From assembly GCF_022807995.1 (NCBI RefSeq), contig NZ_CP094351.1, forward strand, positions 837,001 to 901,000: 64,000 nt of DNA, in the 5' to 3' direction. A program made the position numbers and the translations under genes. This DNA comes from Pseudomonas orientalis (GTDB lineage Bacteria > Pseudomonadota > Gammaproteobacteria > Pseudomonadales > Pseudomonadaceae). Below are positions 1 through 9,888 of this stretch, in pieces. A model generated the notes under the pieces. That model searched no databases. It worked only from the letters and a program-made list of their open reading frames with translations, and had not been told where the DNA came from. Each line of letters opens with the position of its first letter. The first letter of the stretch is position 1.

Positions 1-461
1 GCGAAGTGCTGGTGTTCATCGACGCCCAGTGCCTGGGCCGGCAGCACATAGTGATAGCGCTCGCGCCACGGGGTGTTGGTGACTTCGCACAGGATCGCCG
101 CCAGTTGCCCGTCGGCCTCGAAACAATAGAAAAAACTCACCGGATTGAACGCCAGGCCCCAGCTGCGCGCCTGGGTCAGCAGGCAGATAGCGCCCTGCGG
201 GGTGCGCCCCAAGGCGTTGCCGACGGCATGGCGCACCGCGTCGCTCAAGGACATGCCGTGGCGGGTGAATTCGCGCAGGTAGTCCTGCTGACGAAAGCCG
301 AACGGTGCCAGGCGGCTAGAACCGGCAAGCGGCGAGAGCCCGAGCACGGCGTCCTGTTCGCTGAGGTCCAGGTACAGCAGGCCGATACGGTAGCGAAAGG
401 CATGGGCCTTGGGCGCAAACCGGCGATGGGCGATCCAGCCGCTGTACAGGGCGCTGTTCAC
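1..461 (-). CDS. DUF1365 domain protein, 3' part cut off by window edge
   Basis: Reading from a GTG at 461, the frame is open to the window edge (about 153 residues seen). It opens V-N-S-A-L-Y-S-G-W-I-A-H-R-R and continues with the pattern typical of DUF1365 (FRYRIG, a DLSE stretch, then NPVSFFYCFE followed by a CEVTNTP block). The GTG overlaps the TGA of the upstream flavoprotein gene by three bases, so the two are probably translationally coupled. The biochemical function of DUF1365 is not firmly established. The family commonly sits beside cyclopropane-fatty-acid-synthase-like methyltransferases and FAD amine-oxidase-like proteins, which suggests membrane lipid modification. A cfa-like gene may follow outside the window, but that cannot be seen here. 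Confidence 0.85.
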   Translation of the reverse strand, partial: MNSALYSGWIAHRRFAPKAHAFRYRIGLLYLDLSEQDAVLGLSPLAGSSRLAPFGFRQQDYLREFTRHGMSLSDAVRHAVGNALGRTPQGAICLLTQARSWGLAFNPVSFFYCFEADGQLAAILCEVTNTPWRERYHYVLPAQALGVDEHQHF

Positions 462-1705
462 AGGGTTTCCCCAAACGCCTGGGCCACGCGCAGGGCGCTG
501 ACCACGCCGTCCTCATGGAAACCATTGGCCCAATAGGCGCCGCAGTAGAAGGTGTTGCGCGCGCCGTGCAATTCTTCCCAGCGCGCCTGTGCGGCCACCG
601 CCGCCAGGCTGTATTGCGGATGAGCGTAGGTGTAGCGCGCCAGGATCTTCAGCGGGTTGATCATCGGCGTCTGGTTGAGACTGACGCAGAAGGTGGTGGC
701 GCCGTCGATGCCTTGCAGGATGTTCATGTCGTAGGTGACGGCAGCCTGCTGCTTTTGGTTGCTGCCCAGCCGGTAGTTCCAACTGGCCCAGGCCAGCTTG
801 CGGTCGGGCAACAGGCGCGTGTCGGTATGCAGCACCACATCGTTGTCGGCATAAGGCAGGGCACCGAGGATCTGCTGTTCGGCCTTGCTCGGGTCGGCGA
901 GTAGCCCCAGGGCCTGGTCGCTGTGGCAGGCGAACACCACGCGGTCGAACGTCTCGCTGCCGGCCGGGCTGTGGATAACCACGCCGTCGTCGGTGCGTTG
1001 CACCTTATGCACAGGGCAGTTCAGGCGTACCTGTTCGCGAAAGCTGCGGGTCAAGGGCTCGATATAACTGCTGGAGCCCCCGTCGATCACGCACCATTGC
1101 GGACGGTTGCTCACGGAAAGCAGGCCGTGGTTCTTGAAGAAGCGCACGAAGAACTGCAACGGAAACTTGAGCATGTCGGCCAGGGACATCGACCAGATCG
1201 CCGCGCCCATCGGCACGATGTAATGCCGGATAAATCGTGGGCCGTAGCCGCCGGCGTCGAGATAGTCGCCCAGGGTCATGTCGGCACTGATGCGTTGCTC
1301 TTGCAGATCCAGCGGCGCCTGGCGGTTGAAGCGCAGGATGTCGCGCAGCATGCCCCAGAATCCCGGCGACAGAATATTGCGACGCTGGGCAAACAGGCTG
1401 TTGAGGTTATTGCCGTTGTATTCGAACCCCGTACTTTCGTCGCACACCGAAAAACTCATTTCGGTGGGTTTGAACCTGACCCCGATCTGCCCCAGCAGGC
1501 GGATGAAATTGGGGTAGGTCCAGTCGTTGAACACGATGAAGCCGGTGTCCACCGCATAGCTTTTGCCTTCGACGGTCACGTTGGCGGTATGGGTATGCCC
1601 GCCGAGGCAGTCACCCGCTTCGAACAGTGTGATGTCGTGGCGACGGCTGAGCAGGTAGGCGCTGGTCAGCCCGGCGATGCCGCTGCCGATAATGGCGATC
1701 TTCAC
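458..1705 (-). CDS. FAD-dependent amine-oxidase-like oxidoreductase
   Basis: This protein of about 415 residues begins VKIAIIGSGIAG, a Rossmann FAD-binding motif with glycines at 7, 9 and 12. It is followed by an acidic strand end (LFEAGDCLGGHTHT) and the second dinucleotide-contact motif typical of the amine oxidase/desaturase-like flavoprotein family. An upstream extension of the frame exists, but the GTG at 1705 places the GxGxxG at the N-terminus as in the family and overlaps the SDR stop (GTGA). Proteins of this type occur with DUF1365 and cfa-like genes. In alphaproteobacterial singlet-oxygen regulons a similar flavoprotein has been linked to furan fatty acid formation. A role in fatty-acyl-chain modification is therefore an inference from context; the substrate is unknown. 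Confidence 0.88.
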   Translation of the reverse strand: MKIAIIGSGIAGLTSAYLLSRRHDITLFEAGDCLGGHTHTANVTVEGKSYAVDTGFIVFNDWTYPNFIRLLGQIGVRFKPTEMSFSVCDESTGFEYNGNNLNSLFAQRRNILSPGFWGMLRDILRFNRQAPLDLQEQRISADMTLGDYLDAGGYGPRFIRHYIVPMGAAIWSMSLADMLKFPLQFFVRFFKNHGLLSVSNRPQWCVIDGGSSSYIEPLTRSFREQVRLNCPVHKVQRTDDGVVIHSPAGSETFDRVVFACHSDQALGLLADPSKAEQQILGALPYADNDVVLHTDTRLLPDRKLAWASWNYRLGSNQKQQAAVTYDMNILQGIDGATTFCVSLNQTPMINPLKILARYTYAHPQYSLAAVAAQARWEELHGARNTFYCGAYWANGFHEDGVVSALRVAQAFGETL

Positions 1706-2484
1706 AGGTCGTCCTTTTGCGGCGGCGGGCTGCGCAACATGCGTTTGCCGATGATCAGTTGCGCGCGGTTGGGCAGCTTGGACAGCGGCCACAAGGTGGC
1801 GATGAACAGGGCCGGAAAGGCGATTTCGAGCGGACGCTTTTCCAGCTTGGCGAAGATATGCCTGGCGGCCTTGTCGGCCGGCCAACTCAACGGCATGGGG
1901 AAATCATTGCGTTCGGTCAGCGGCGTGTCGACAAACCCCGGGCTGATCACGGTAACGTCGATGTTTTCCGGCGACAGGCCGATGCGCAGGGACTCGAACA
2001 AATAGCGCAGCCCTGCCTTCGAGGCCCCGTAGGCTTCAGCGCGCGGCATGGGCAGGTAGGTCACGGCGCTGGCCACGCCCACCAGGTGCGGCGTTCGCCC
2101 TGCGCGCAACAACGGCAGCGCCGCTTCGATGCAGTAACTGCTGGCCAGCAGGTTGGTACGCACCACGTGTTCGATGATCGACGCATCGAATTGCCTGGCG
2201 TCGACATATTCACAGGTGCCGGCGTTGAGAATCACCGTATCCAGCGAGCCCCAGGCCTCGCTGATCCGTTCACCGATTTCGCGCACGGTCTGGCTGTTGG
2301 TCAAGTCGCCGGCTACTACCAGCACTTGCCCCGGATAACGCTGGGCGAGCGCTTCCAGCGGGCCTTTGGTGCGCGAGCTGAGGGCCACATGGGCGCCGCT
2401 GTTGAGCAACTCCACGGCGAGCGCGGCACCGATGCCACTGCTGGCGCCGGTCAACCAGTAACGACGGGGCGGTGTCAGGCTCAT
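1702..2484 (-). CDS. Short-chain dehydrogenase/reductase
   Basis: A 260-residue classical SDR. The cofactor motif TGASSGIG is at residues 12-19, NAG near 88-90, a Ser at about 139, and the catalytic Tyr152-x3-Lys156 lies in AYGASKAG. The start at 2484 is favoured by AAGGAG six bases upstream and by the short N-terminus before the Rossmann motif. That ATG overlaps the stop of the NTF2-like gene by four bases, and the SDR stop in turn overlaps the next start. The substrate cannot be told from sequence. Position inside the photolyase operon suggests reduction of an aldehyde or ketone formed during photo-oxidative lipid damage or lipid modification, which is inference only. Confidence 0.9.
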   Translation of the reverse strand: MSLTPPRRYWLTGASSGIGAALAVELLNSGAHVALSSRTKGPLEALAQRYPGQVLVVAGDLTNSQTVREIGERISEAWGSLDTVILNAGTCEYVDARQFDASIIEHVVRTNLLASSYCIEAALPLLRAGRTPHLVGVASAVTYLPMPRAEAYGASKAGLRYLFESLRIGLSPENIDVTVISPGFVDTPLTERNDFPMPLSWPADKAARHIFAKLEKRPLEIAFPALFIATLWPLSKLPNRAQLIIGKRMLRSPPPQKDDL

Positions 2485-2903
2485 CCCATTCTCCTTTTCA
2501 GCCAACTGATGACGCCGCCGAGGACCGGCAGGTGCTCATAAAGCAAAGCGCCGGCATCGAAATAATCGCGATGTCGGTAAACCTTGTCGTGCCACATCAA
2601 GTGCGAACAGCCTGGCACCCGGATCAGCTCGCCGCCGGCCAGGCGCGGGTGACGAAAACTCATGGTCCAGCGCAGGTAGCCTTCGCCTTCGGCCGTCTGG
2701 TCGAAGCCGTGGAAATCAAAGTCCAACTGGTTGACATTGCTGTACAGCTGCGCGAAGTAGCGATGCAGTTCGGGCAAGCCGTGGACTTCATGCAGCGGGT
2801 CGGCAAACACGATGTCGTCGCTGTACAGGCCGTCGAGCAGAGACAGGTTGTGCTTGTCCAGCGTGGCAAAGGTGTGGCCGAAATGGCGCAGGAAGTCACT
2901 CAT
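2481..2903 (-). CDS. Nuclear transport factor 2 (SnoaL-like) family protein
   Basis: This 140-residue protein has the NTF2/SnoaL cone-fold pattern: an N-terminal helix (FLRHFGHTFATLDK), then LYSDDIVFADPLHEVHGLPELHRYF, and alternating strands ending in a C-terminal helix region. Members are small-ligand-binding or isomerase-like proteins, and no catalytic assignment is possible here. It overlaps the photolyase stop by eight bases and the SDR start by four, so it is probably co-translated with both. Conserved association with photolyase and SDR genes in Pseudomonas suggests an accessory role in the same light- or oxidative-stress response. Confidence 0.82.
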   Translation of the reverse strand: MSDFLRHFGHTFATLDKHNLSLLDGLYSDDIVFADPLHEVHGLPELHRYFAQLYSNVNQLDFDFHGFDQTAEGEGYLRWTMSFRHPRLAGGELIRVPGCSHLMWHDKVYRHRDYFDAGALLYEHLPVLGGVISWLKRRMG

Positions 2904-4338
2904 GTTCGGCCATCTCCTGACGCGAGGGCAGGCTGCGAAAGGCGGCCAGGGCGCGCTCGCGGGATTTCTTCAGGTCGACAATGGCGCGCGGGTAGTCGGC
3001 CACGCCGAACAGACCGCCGGCCGCTTCGGGGTTGTGCACCTCTTTTTTGTTCAGCGCGGCCAGTTCCGGCAGCCAATGCTTGATGAACAGGCCTTCGCTG
3101 TCGAATTTTTCCGACTGGCTCAACGGGCTGAAAATCCTGAAATACGGCGCCGAGTCGGTACCCGTCGAGGAGCTCCACTGCCAGCCGCCGTTGTTGGCCG
3201 CCAGGTCGCCATCGATCAGGTGCCGCATGAAGAAGCGCTCGCCTTCGCGCCAGTCGATCAGCAGGTTCTTGGTCAGGAACATCGCCACCACCATGCGCAG
3301 GCGGTTGTGCATCCAGCCGGTTTCCAGCAGTTGACGCATGGCCGCATCGATGATCGGCAAACCGGTGCGCGCCTGTTGCCAGGCGGCCAGGTCCTTGGGG
3401 GCGTCGCGCCAGGCCACCGCTTCGGTTTCGGGGCGGAACGCACGGTGGCGCGATACCCGCGGGTAGCCCACCAGGATGTGTTTGTAGAATTCGCGCCACA
3501 GCAGTTCATTGATCCAGGTGATCGTGCCGACGTCGCCGCTTTCGAACTCGCCCTGGTTGGACTGCAACGCAGCGTGCAGGCACTGGCGTGGCGACACGAC
3601 CCCGGCGGCAAGGTAGGCGGACAACTGGCTGGTGCCGGGCTTGGCGGGAAAGTCGCGCTCGTCCTTGTAGTAACTGATCTGCTCATCGGCGAAGGCGTCG
3701 AGGCGCCGACGTGCTTCGTCTTCACCGGCGGGCCAGAGGGCGCGCAAGGTTTCCCTGGGAGGCTCGAACCCTTCAACGCGGGTGGGGATGGCATCGCTTT
3801 GCAGGTCGAGCCCGGCCTGGGCCTTGGGGCTTGTCACCAAGGGCGGCAAAGCGCTGTGCAGACGGGTGTAACAGACCTTGCGGAACTGGCTGAACACTTG
3901 AAAGTAGGTGCCGGACTTGGTCAACACACTGCCCGGCTGGAAGAACAACTGGTCGAGGTAACTGTGGAAGGTCACACCGTCGGCTTCCAGGGCCTGGGCC
4001 ACGGCGCTGTCGCGGCGGCTCTCGTGGATACCGTATTCCTCGTTGACGTGCACCGACTCTGCCTTGAGCTCCCGGCATAGCTGGCTCAATACGCTCGGCG
4101 CCTGGTCCCAGGTGTCTGCGTGGCGGATCAGCAGCGGGATGTTCAGCTTTCCGAGCGTCTGGCTAAGGGCGTGCAGGTTGCGCAGCCAGAAGTCGACCTT
4201 GCACGGCGCGTCATCGTGGGCCATCCATTGTTGCGGGGTGATCAAGTAAATGGCCGCGACCGGGCCTCGCTGGCTGGCGGCAGTCAGGGCGGTGTTGTCG
4301 TGAAGGCGCAAGTCGGTGCGCAGCCAGATCAGGTGCAT
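2896..4338 (-). CDS. phrB: Deoxyribodipyrimidine photolyase (CPD class I)
   Basis: 480 residues. The N-terminal DNA photolyase domain (LIWLRTDLRLHDNTAL) would carry the antenna chromophore. The C-terminal FAD domain contains the diagnostic block around residues 380-400 (GGWQWSSSTGTDSAPYFRIF). The protein repairs cyclobutane pyrimidine dimers using blue/near-UV light with FADH-. Its ATG at 4338 overlaps the TAA of the upstream MerR-family gene by one base (TAATG). Length and motifs are intact. The neighbours (LitR-like regulator, DUF523, flavoprotein, SDR, NTF2) match light-inducible gene clusters described in Pseudomonas putida. Confidence 0.97.
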   Translation of the reverse strand: MHLIWLRTDLRLHDNTALTAASQRGPVAAIYLITPQQWMAHDDAPCKVDFWLRNLHALSQTLGKLNIPLLIRHADTWDQAPSVLSQLCRELKAESVHVNEEYGIHESRRDSAVAQALEADGVTFHSYLDQLFFQPGSVLTKSGTYFQVFSQFRKVCYTRLHSALPPLVTSPKAQAGLDLQSDAIPTRVEGFEPPRETLRALWPAGEDEARRRLDAFADEQISYYKDERDFPAKPGTSQLSAYLAAGVVSPRQCLHAALQSNQGEFESGDVGTITWINELLWREFYKHILVGYPRVSRHRAFRPETEAVAWRDAPKDLAAWQQARTGLPIIDAAMRQLLETGWMHNRLRMVVAMFLTKNLLIDWREGERFFMRHLIDGDLAANNGGWQWSSSTGTDSAPYFRIFSPLSQSEKFDSEGLFIKHWLPELAALNKKEVHNPEAAGGLFGVADYPRAIVDLKKSRERALAAFRSLPSRQEMAEHE

Positions 4339-5267
4339 TAGACGATTCCACGCTGGATCAATATCTGGTGGGCCGCCAACGGGTCTTCGGCGACGAACAA
4401 CTCGGGGATGTCACGGGTTAATACGGCCAACTCGGCGTGGTGGATGCAGACCGCCGGTCCGGCAATCAATATCGGGCAACCAATGCCCGCCAGCAGTTTT
4501 GTGAGTGCCGCGACCTGCAGCGCCTTGCTGGAATACAGCAGTACTGCGCGCGGTTGCAGATGTTCCACCGCCAGGGCCAATTCGCCGGCGGGCAGCGGCC
4601 AGTCGAACACCTCCACCGGGCAGTCGGCGCTGCTGGCCATCCAGGCGCTGAGCCACAGGTGCGGCTCCAGGGGTAAGTCGGACTGGTTGACCAGCAGCAG
4701 CGGGGCGCCGTGGAGCTGGCGGTTGTTGTGATAAATCCGCGCGCCGAACTTGCTGCGCAACCAGGACAGGAAAAATACCCGCTCCATCTGCGCGCCGAAT
4801 TGGCCCTGCCACTTCTGTTCCAGCTCGCTGAGCAACGGCAGCATCAGTTGCTCGCACAAGGTGCGTGGTGGGTAGAGTGCCATGGCCTGGTTGAAGGCAT
4901 CGTCGACCCGGCGTTCAGCCAGTTCCCCGATGGCCGTCACCAGGGTTTGGCGCAAGGCGTGCCATTCGTTTTCCATCGGCTCCGGCTCGACCTGGGCCGA
5001 GTCGATCAAGCCTTTTACCTGGCTGACCGGCACGCCGCGATTGAGCCAGGTGAGGATGGCATGGATGCGTTGCACGTGTTCGGCGCTGAACAACCGATGC
5101 CCTTTGGGTGTGCGCTGGGGCACGATCAGGCCATAACGGCGCTCCCACGCGCGCAAGGTCACGGCATTGACGCCGGTCTGGCGCGCCACCTCGCGGATTG
5201 GCAGCCAGCCGTTTTGCAGGGCTTGGGCGATGTCTTCGCCGGGTTCATCTTGCAGGGCAGCTTTCAT
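4338..5267 (-). CDS. MerR-family regulator, LitR/CarH-like without B12 motif
   Basis: 309 residues. The N-terminal MerR winged helix (about 22-62) has the LPIREVARQTGVNAVTLRAW and ERRYGL...KGHRLFS signatures. The C-terminal half has the helical-bundle plus Rossmann-like layout of LitR/CarH light regulators. I cannot find the DxHxxG cobalamin-ligand motif of B12-dependent members, so it fits the B12-independent 'class II LitR' (PplR) group reported in P. putida, where such proteins repress photolyase gene clusters in the dark. It sits three bases after DUF523 and overlaps phrB by one base. The paired TGTACA-type sites upstream of its operon are the obvious candidate operators, implying autoregulation. 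Confidence 0.88.
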   Translation of the reverse strand: MKAALQDEPGEDIAQALQNGWLPIREVARQTGVNAVTLRAWERRYGLIVPQRTPKGHRLFSAEHVQRIHAILTWLNRGVPVSQVKGLIDSAQVEPEPMENEWHALRQTLVTAIGELAERRVDDAFNQAMALYPPRTLCEQLMLPLLSELEQKWQGQFGAQMERVFFLSWLRSKFGARIYHNNRQLHGAPLLLVNQSDLPLEPHLWLSAWMASSADCPVEVFDWPLPAGELALAVEHLQPRAVLLYSSKALQVAALTKLLAGIGCPILIAGPAVCIHHAELAVLTRDIPELFVAEDPLAAHQILIQRGIV

Positions 5268-5270
5268 GGT

Positions 5271-6230
5271 TTAGATCGCATTGCGCAGGCTGAGGTTTTC
5301 CGGGTGCGGTTGCAGGTAGGCCTGCTGCGCAATGTAGCGGTCCGGGTGTTGGCGAAAGTGATGCTTGAGCAGCGTGAGCGGCACCACCAGCGGCACGATG
5401 CCTTGGCGATATTGGCTGATGACGGTTTGCATTTCCTGCTTGTCGTCGGCGCTGATCGCTTGCTTGAGGTAGCCGCTGATGTGTTGCAGCACATTGGTGT
5501 GGGTGCCGCGCGTGGCGCACTTTTTCAGACCCGTCATCAGTTCGTTGAAATAGCCCGTGGCCAGTTCGTCGAGGTCGTCATCCTTGCCCATGGTGCCGAG
5601 CAACTGGCCCAGGCTTTTGTAGTGCGCCGGGCTGTGGGCCATCAGCAGGTATTTGTAACGCGAGTGAAACGCCAGCAGGCGATGACGCGTCAGGCCTTCG
5701 GCGAGCAATTGTTGCCAGGTGGCGTAGACGAATACGCGAGTGAGGAAGTTTTCGCGCAACACTGGATCGTTCAGACGACCGTCCTCTTCCACCGGCAGGT
5801 TGGGGTGGCGCGCGCAGAACGCCTGGGCGTAGATACCGCGCCCGCCGCCATCCACCGGGGCGCCGTTTTCGCGGTACACCTTGACCCGCTCCAGGCCGCA
5901 GGACGGTGATTTCTGCATAAAAATGTAGCCGCACAGGTCGGTGTGTTCGGCCGCCATCTGCTGGCCGTATTCATCCAGCGGCTGGGTCACATTGAGTTCG
6001 CGGTGCACGCTGCCCACGGCCTGCGGGTTGGCGGCGTCGCCGACCAGGCGAATGGTTTCACGGGGGATGCCCAGGCCGATGGCGACTTCGGGGCACAGTG
6101 GCACGTAGTCGAAGTAATCGGCCAGGGTCTGGCTGCACAGGAGGGATTGTTTATGCCCGCCGTTGAAACGCACGTTCTCGCCCAGCAGGCAGGCGCTGAT
6201 GCCAATCTTGGGTTTCACGGAATGGGGCAT
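5271..6230 (-). CDS. DUF523 and DUF1722 (YbgA-like) fusion protein
   Basis: A 319-residue two-domain protein. The N-terminal DUF523 (roughly 1-150) shows the conserved start ISACLLGENVRFNGGHK and an internal KSPSCGLERVKVY block with a conserved Cys. The C-terminal DUF1722/YbgA domain (roughly 190-310) has the HSRYKYLLMAHS motif. The biochemical role is unknown. YbgA-type proteins often lie next to photolyases (phrB in E. coli), which supports a link to light stress. It is the first gene of the minus-strand operon. The start is supported by AGAGG eight bases upstream, and the promoter at 6286-6313 and the TGTACA-type sites lie directly in front. Confidence 0.92.
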   Translation of the reverse strand: MPHSVKPKIGISACLLGENVRFNGGHKQSLLCSQTLADYFDYVPLCPEVAIGLGIPRETIRLVGDAANPQAVGSVHRELNVTQPLDEYGQQMAAEHTDLCGYIFMQKSPSCGLERVKVYRENGAPVDGGGRGIYAQAFCARHPNLPVEEDGRLNDPVLRENFLTRVFVYATWQQLLAEGLTRHRLLAFHSRYKYLLMAHSPAHYKSLGQLLGTMGKDDDLDELATGYFNELMTGLKKCATRGTHTNVLQHISGYLKQAISADDKQEMQTVISQYRQGIVPLVVPLTLLKHHFRQHPDRYIAQQAYLQPHPENLSLRNAI

Positions 6231-6252
6231 GGGTAAACCTCTGCGAAATTCC

Positions 6253-6276
6253 TATACAGATTTCTATTCCTGTACA
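6253..6276. promoter_or_regulatory. Putative LitR/PplR operator 1 (TATACA-N12-TGTACA)
   Basis: TATACA at 6253-6258 and TGTACA at 6271-6276 are separated by 12 bases, so half-site starts are 18 bp apart. The pair lies 23-46 bases before the DUF523 start, downstream of the likely transcription start of promoter 6286-6313. The form matches what I remember of the reported P. putida PplR site, T(G/A)TACA-N12-TGTA(C/T)A, when read on either strand. Binding is inferred. Confidence 0.65.
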
Positions 6277-6285
6277 ACTAATCTC

Positions 6286-6313
6286 ATCATAGATTTGATC
6301 TTGTACAAGTCAA
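6286..6313 (-). promoter_or_regulatory. Sigma-70 promoter of the DUF523-merR-phrB operon
   Basis: On the minus strand, TTGACT (6313-6308) and TATGAT (6291-6286) are separated by 16 bases, a good sigma-70 match. A TGTACA half-site (6302-6307) sits inside the spacer immediately after the -35 box and another lies just upstream, so a bound repressor would cover the -35 region. Confidence 0.6.
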
Positions 6314-6325
6314 TTATTTTGTACA
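6302..6325. promoter_or_regulatory. Putative LitR/PplR operator 2 (TGTACA-N12-TGTACA)
   Basis: Two perfect TGTACA palindromes at 6302-6307 and 6320-6325 are 18 bp apart start to start, the same geometry as operator 1. They straddle the -35 box of the minus-strand operon promoter. Confidence 0.68.
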
Positions 6326-6343
6326 GGTATTTTTTGCCCGGGT

Positions 6344-7554
<1,211 letters not shown>

Positions 7555-7590
7555 TTACCGTTGGGTACAGACTACGCCGACACCAATAGC

Positions 7591-7614
7591 TGTACAATAT
7601 TGTTTTTTGGTATA
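7591..7614. promoter_or_regulatory. Putative LitR/PplR operator 3 upstream of renalase-like gene
   Basis: TGTACA at 7591-7596 and GGTATA (TATACC on the minus strand) at 7609-7614 are separated by 12 bases. This is the same 18-bp half-site period as the two pairs before DUF523. It lies between the divergent renalase-like (minus) and YfcH-like (plus) genes and could act on either. One half-site has a mismatch, so support is a little weaker. Confidence 0.55.
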
Positions 7615-7754
7615 AGTTTTGGCGTGCCTGATTGTGTGGCGTGACCTATGGTTTACCCAACAGGCTAAACGATCGTCACGCTCGAATATCAAATCGATCC
7701 CTGCTTATAAAATAGACCAGTGAGCGGCGGCGAACGTTACATGAGGAGAGTCCC

Positions 7755-8654
7755 ATGCATATTTTGCTGACCGGCGGTACCGGCCTGATCGGCCGTCAAC
7801 TGTGCCGGCACTGGCTTGCCCAGGGCCATCGCTTGACCGTGTTGAGCCGTACCCCCGAATCCGTGGCGCCTATTTGCGGTGCGCAGGTCCTGGGCGTTGG
7901 GCGCCTGCAGGACGTGATCGGCGCGGTGGATGCGGTGGTCAACCTGGCCGGTGCGCCGATTGCCGACCGCCCCTGGACCCACAAGCGCAAGGCATTGCTG
8001 TGGAACAGTCGCATCAGCCTGACCGAAAGTCTGCTGGCATGGCTGGAAGGCCTGGAGCAGAAACCGGCGGTGCTGATCTCGGGTTCCGCCGTGGGCTGGT
8101 ATGGCGACGGCGGCGAGCGCGAACTGACTGAAGACAGCGGCCCGGTGCAGGATGATTTTCCCAGCCAGTTGTGTATCGCCTGGGAAGAGACCGCCGTGCG
8201 GGCCGAGGCCCTGGGCATTCGTGTGGTACTGGTGCGCACCGGTCTGGTGCTGGCGGCCGAGGGCGGCTTTTTGTCGCGCCTGTTGCTGCCGTTCAAACTG
8301 GCGCTGGGCGGGCCGATCGGCAATGGCCGGCAGTGGATGCCGTGGGTTCACATTCAGGATCAAATCGCCCTGATTGATTTTCTTCTGCACAAGGCTGACG
8401 CCAGTGGTCCTTATAATGCCTGCGCGCCACACCCGGTGCGTAACCGCGAATTTGCCAGGACGTTGGGCCAGGTGCTGCACCGCCCGGCGTTCATGCCGAT
8501 GCCGGCCTTTGCGTTGAAGGTCGGCCTGGGCGAGTTGTCGGGTTTGTTGCTCGGCGGGCAAAAGGCAGTGCCCGAGCGGCTGTTGGCCGCAGGTTTCACT
8601 TTCCAGTTCACTGAATTGCGTGCGGCCCTGGACGACTTGTCCGGCCGCCTCTAG
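7755..8654 (+). CDS. TIGR01777 family NAD-dependent epimerase-like oxidoreductase (YfcH)
   Basis: 299 residues. It starts [13 protein letters not shown], the extended-SDR dinucleotide motif at residues 6-13, and has the family block [17 protein letters not shown] and a C-terminal DUF1731-like segment ([25 protein letters not shown]). The physiological substrate is unknown. GAGGAG stands upstream of the ATG. It is followed 14 bases later by hemH, a pairing conserved in Pseudomonas, so the two probably form one transcript. A TATAAA-like -10 lies near 7704. Proximity to the LitR-type site at 7591-7614 leaves open that this operon too is light-responsive. Confidence 0.9.
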   Translation: MHILLTGGTGLIGRQLCRHWLAQGHRLTVLSRTPESVAPICGAQVLGVGRLQDVIGAVDAVVNLAGAPIADRPWTHKRKALLWNSRISLTESLLAWLEGLEQKPAVLISGSAVGWYGDGGERELTEDSGPVQDDFPSQLCIAWEETAVRAEALGIRVVLVRTGLVLAAEGGFLSRLLLPFKLALGGPIGNGRQWMPWVHIQDQIALIDFLLHKADASGPYNACAPHPVRNREFARTLGQVLHRPAFMPMPAFALKVGLGELSGLLLGGQKAVPERLLAAGFTFQFTELRAALDDLSGRL

Positions 8655-8668
8655 AGATAGGATGTTGC

Positions 8669-9694
8669 ATGACGGATCACGCGTTGTTACTGGTCAACCT
8701 GGGCTCGCCAAAGTCCACTTCGGTGGCCGATGTGCGCAGCTACCTCAATCAGTTCCTGATGGACCCTTATGTGATCGACCTGCCGTGGCCGGTAAGGCGC
8801 TTGCTGGTATCGCTGATCCTGATCAAGCGCCCGGAGCAGTCGGCCCATGCCTATGCGTCGATCTGGTGGGACGAAGGCTCGCCGCTGGTGGTCCTCAGCC
8901 GTCGCCTGCAGCAGCAGATGACCGCGCAGTGGACCCAGGGCCCCGTCGAACTGGCGATGCGTTATGGCGAGCCTTCGCTTGAGACGGTGCTGACGCGCCT
9001 GGCCGCCCAGGGCATTCGGAACGTGACCCTGGCGCCGCTGTACCCGCAGTTTGCCGACAGCACCGTGACCACGGTGATAGAGGAAGCCAGGCGTGTGGTG
9101 CGCGACAAGAAACTGAAGGTGCAATTCTCGATCCTGCAGCCGTTCTACGACCAGCCTGAGTACCTCGATGCCCTGGCCGCGAGTGTGCGGCCGCATGTAG
9201 AACAGGAATACGATCACCTGCTGTTGAGTTTCCACGGCTTGCCCGAGCGTCACCTGACCAAGCTCGACCCGACCGGCCAGCATTGTTTCAAGGATGCCGA
9301 TTGCTGCAAAAATGCCTCGCCTGAGGTGCTTGCCACCTGTTATCGCGCGCAGTGTTTCAGCGTTGCCCGGGATGTGGCCGAGCGGTTGGGGCTGCCGGAT
9401 GGCAAGTGGTCGGTGGCGTTCCAATCGCGCCTGGGCCGCGCCAAATGGATCGAGCCCTATACCGAGGCGCGTCTTGAGGCCCTGGCGCAGCAAGGGGTGA
9501 AAAAATTGCTGGTGATGTGCCCGGCGTTCGTCGCCGATTGCATTGAGACGCTGGAGGAAATCGGTGATCGCGGGCGCGAGCAGTTCCGTGAGGCAGGGGG
9601 CGAGGAACTGGTGTTGGTACCGTGCTTGAATGATGACCCGCAGTGGGCGGCGGCGCTCAATACTCTCTGCGAAAGAGCGCCGGTTACGCTGTAA
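8669..9694 (+). CDS. hemH: Ferrochelatase
   Basis: 341 residues. HemH inserts Fe2+ into protoporphyrin IX in the last step of heme synthesis. The start [16 protein letters not shown] and the metal-site segment [12 protein letters not shown] (His near 189) are typical. Just after it there is a Cys-rich insertion (HCFKDADCC, then two more Cys within 20 residues). This resembles the internal cysteine set described for a group of proteobacterial [2Fe-2S] ferrochelatases; cluster binding is inferred. The TAA at 9692-9694 falls at the left edge of the tandem duplication described separately. It lies downstream of the TIGR01777 gene and close to photolyase genes, fitting protection against phototoxic porphyrin, although that link is inference. 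Confidence 0.96.
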   Translation: MTDHALLLVNLGSPKSTSVADVRSYLNQFLMDPYVIDLPWPVRRLLVSLILIKRPEQSAHAYASIWWDEGSPLVVLSRRLQQQMTAQWTQGPVELAMRYGEPSLETVLTRLAAQGIRNVTLAPLYPQFADSTVTTVIEEARRVVRDKKLKVQFSILQPFYDQPEYLDALAASVRPHVEQEYDHLLLSFHGLPERHLTKLDPTGQHCFKDADCCKNASPEVLATCYRAQCFSVARDVAERLGLPDGKWSVAFQSRLGRAKWIEPYTEARLEALAQQGVKKLLVMCPAFVADCIETLEEIGDRGREQFREAGGEELVLVPCLNDDPQWAAALNTLCERAPVTL

Positions 9695-9717
9695 TCACGC
9701 CTTGCGGTGATCCAATC

Positions 9718-9805
9718 GTGGGAGGGGGCTTGCTCCCGATTGCAGGGTGTCAGTCTCAGCCTATTTGACTGATACACCGCTATCGGGGGCAAGCCCCCCT
9801 CCCAC
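9718..9805. repeat. REPIN (inverted REP pair)
   Basis: A left arm GTGGGAGGGGGCTTGCTCCC and a right arm GGGGGCAAGCCCCCCTCCCAC enclose a GTGTCAG...CTGATACACC core. Left half of the tandem duplication, with small arm variants relative to the other copies. Confidence 0.9.
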
Positions 9806-9888
9806 ATTTAGTCCCATGTCTGTCAGAGGTTGAGGCTCAGGCTGGCGCTGACGTTGCGCGGCTCAATCACGCCTTGCGGTGATCCAAT

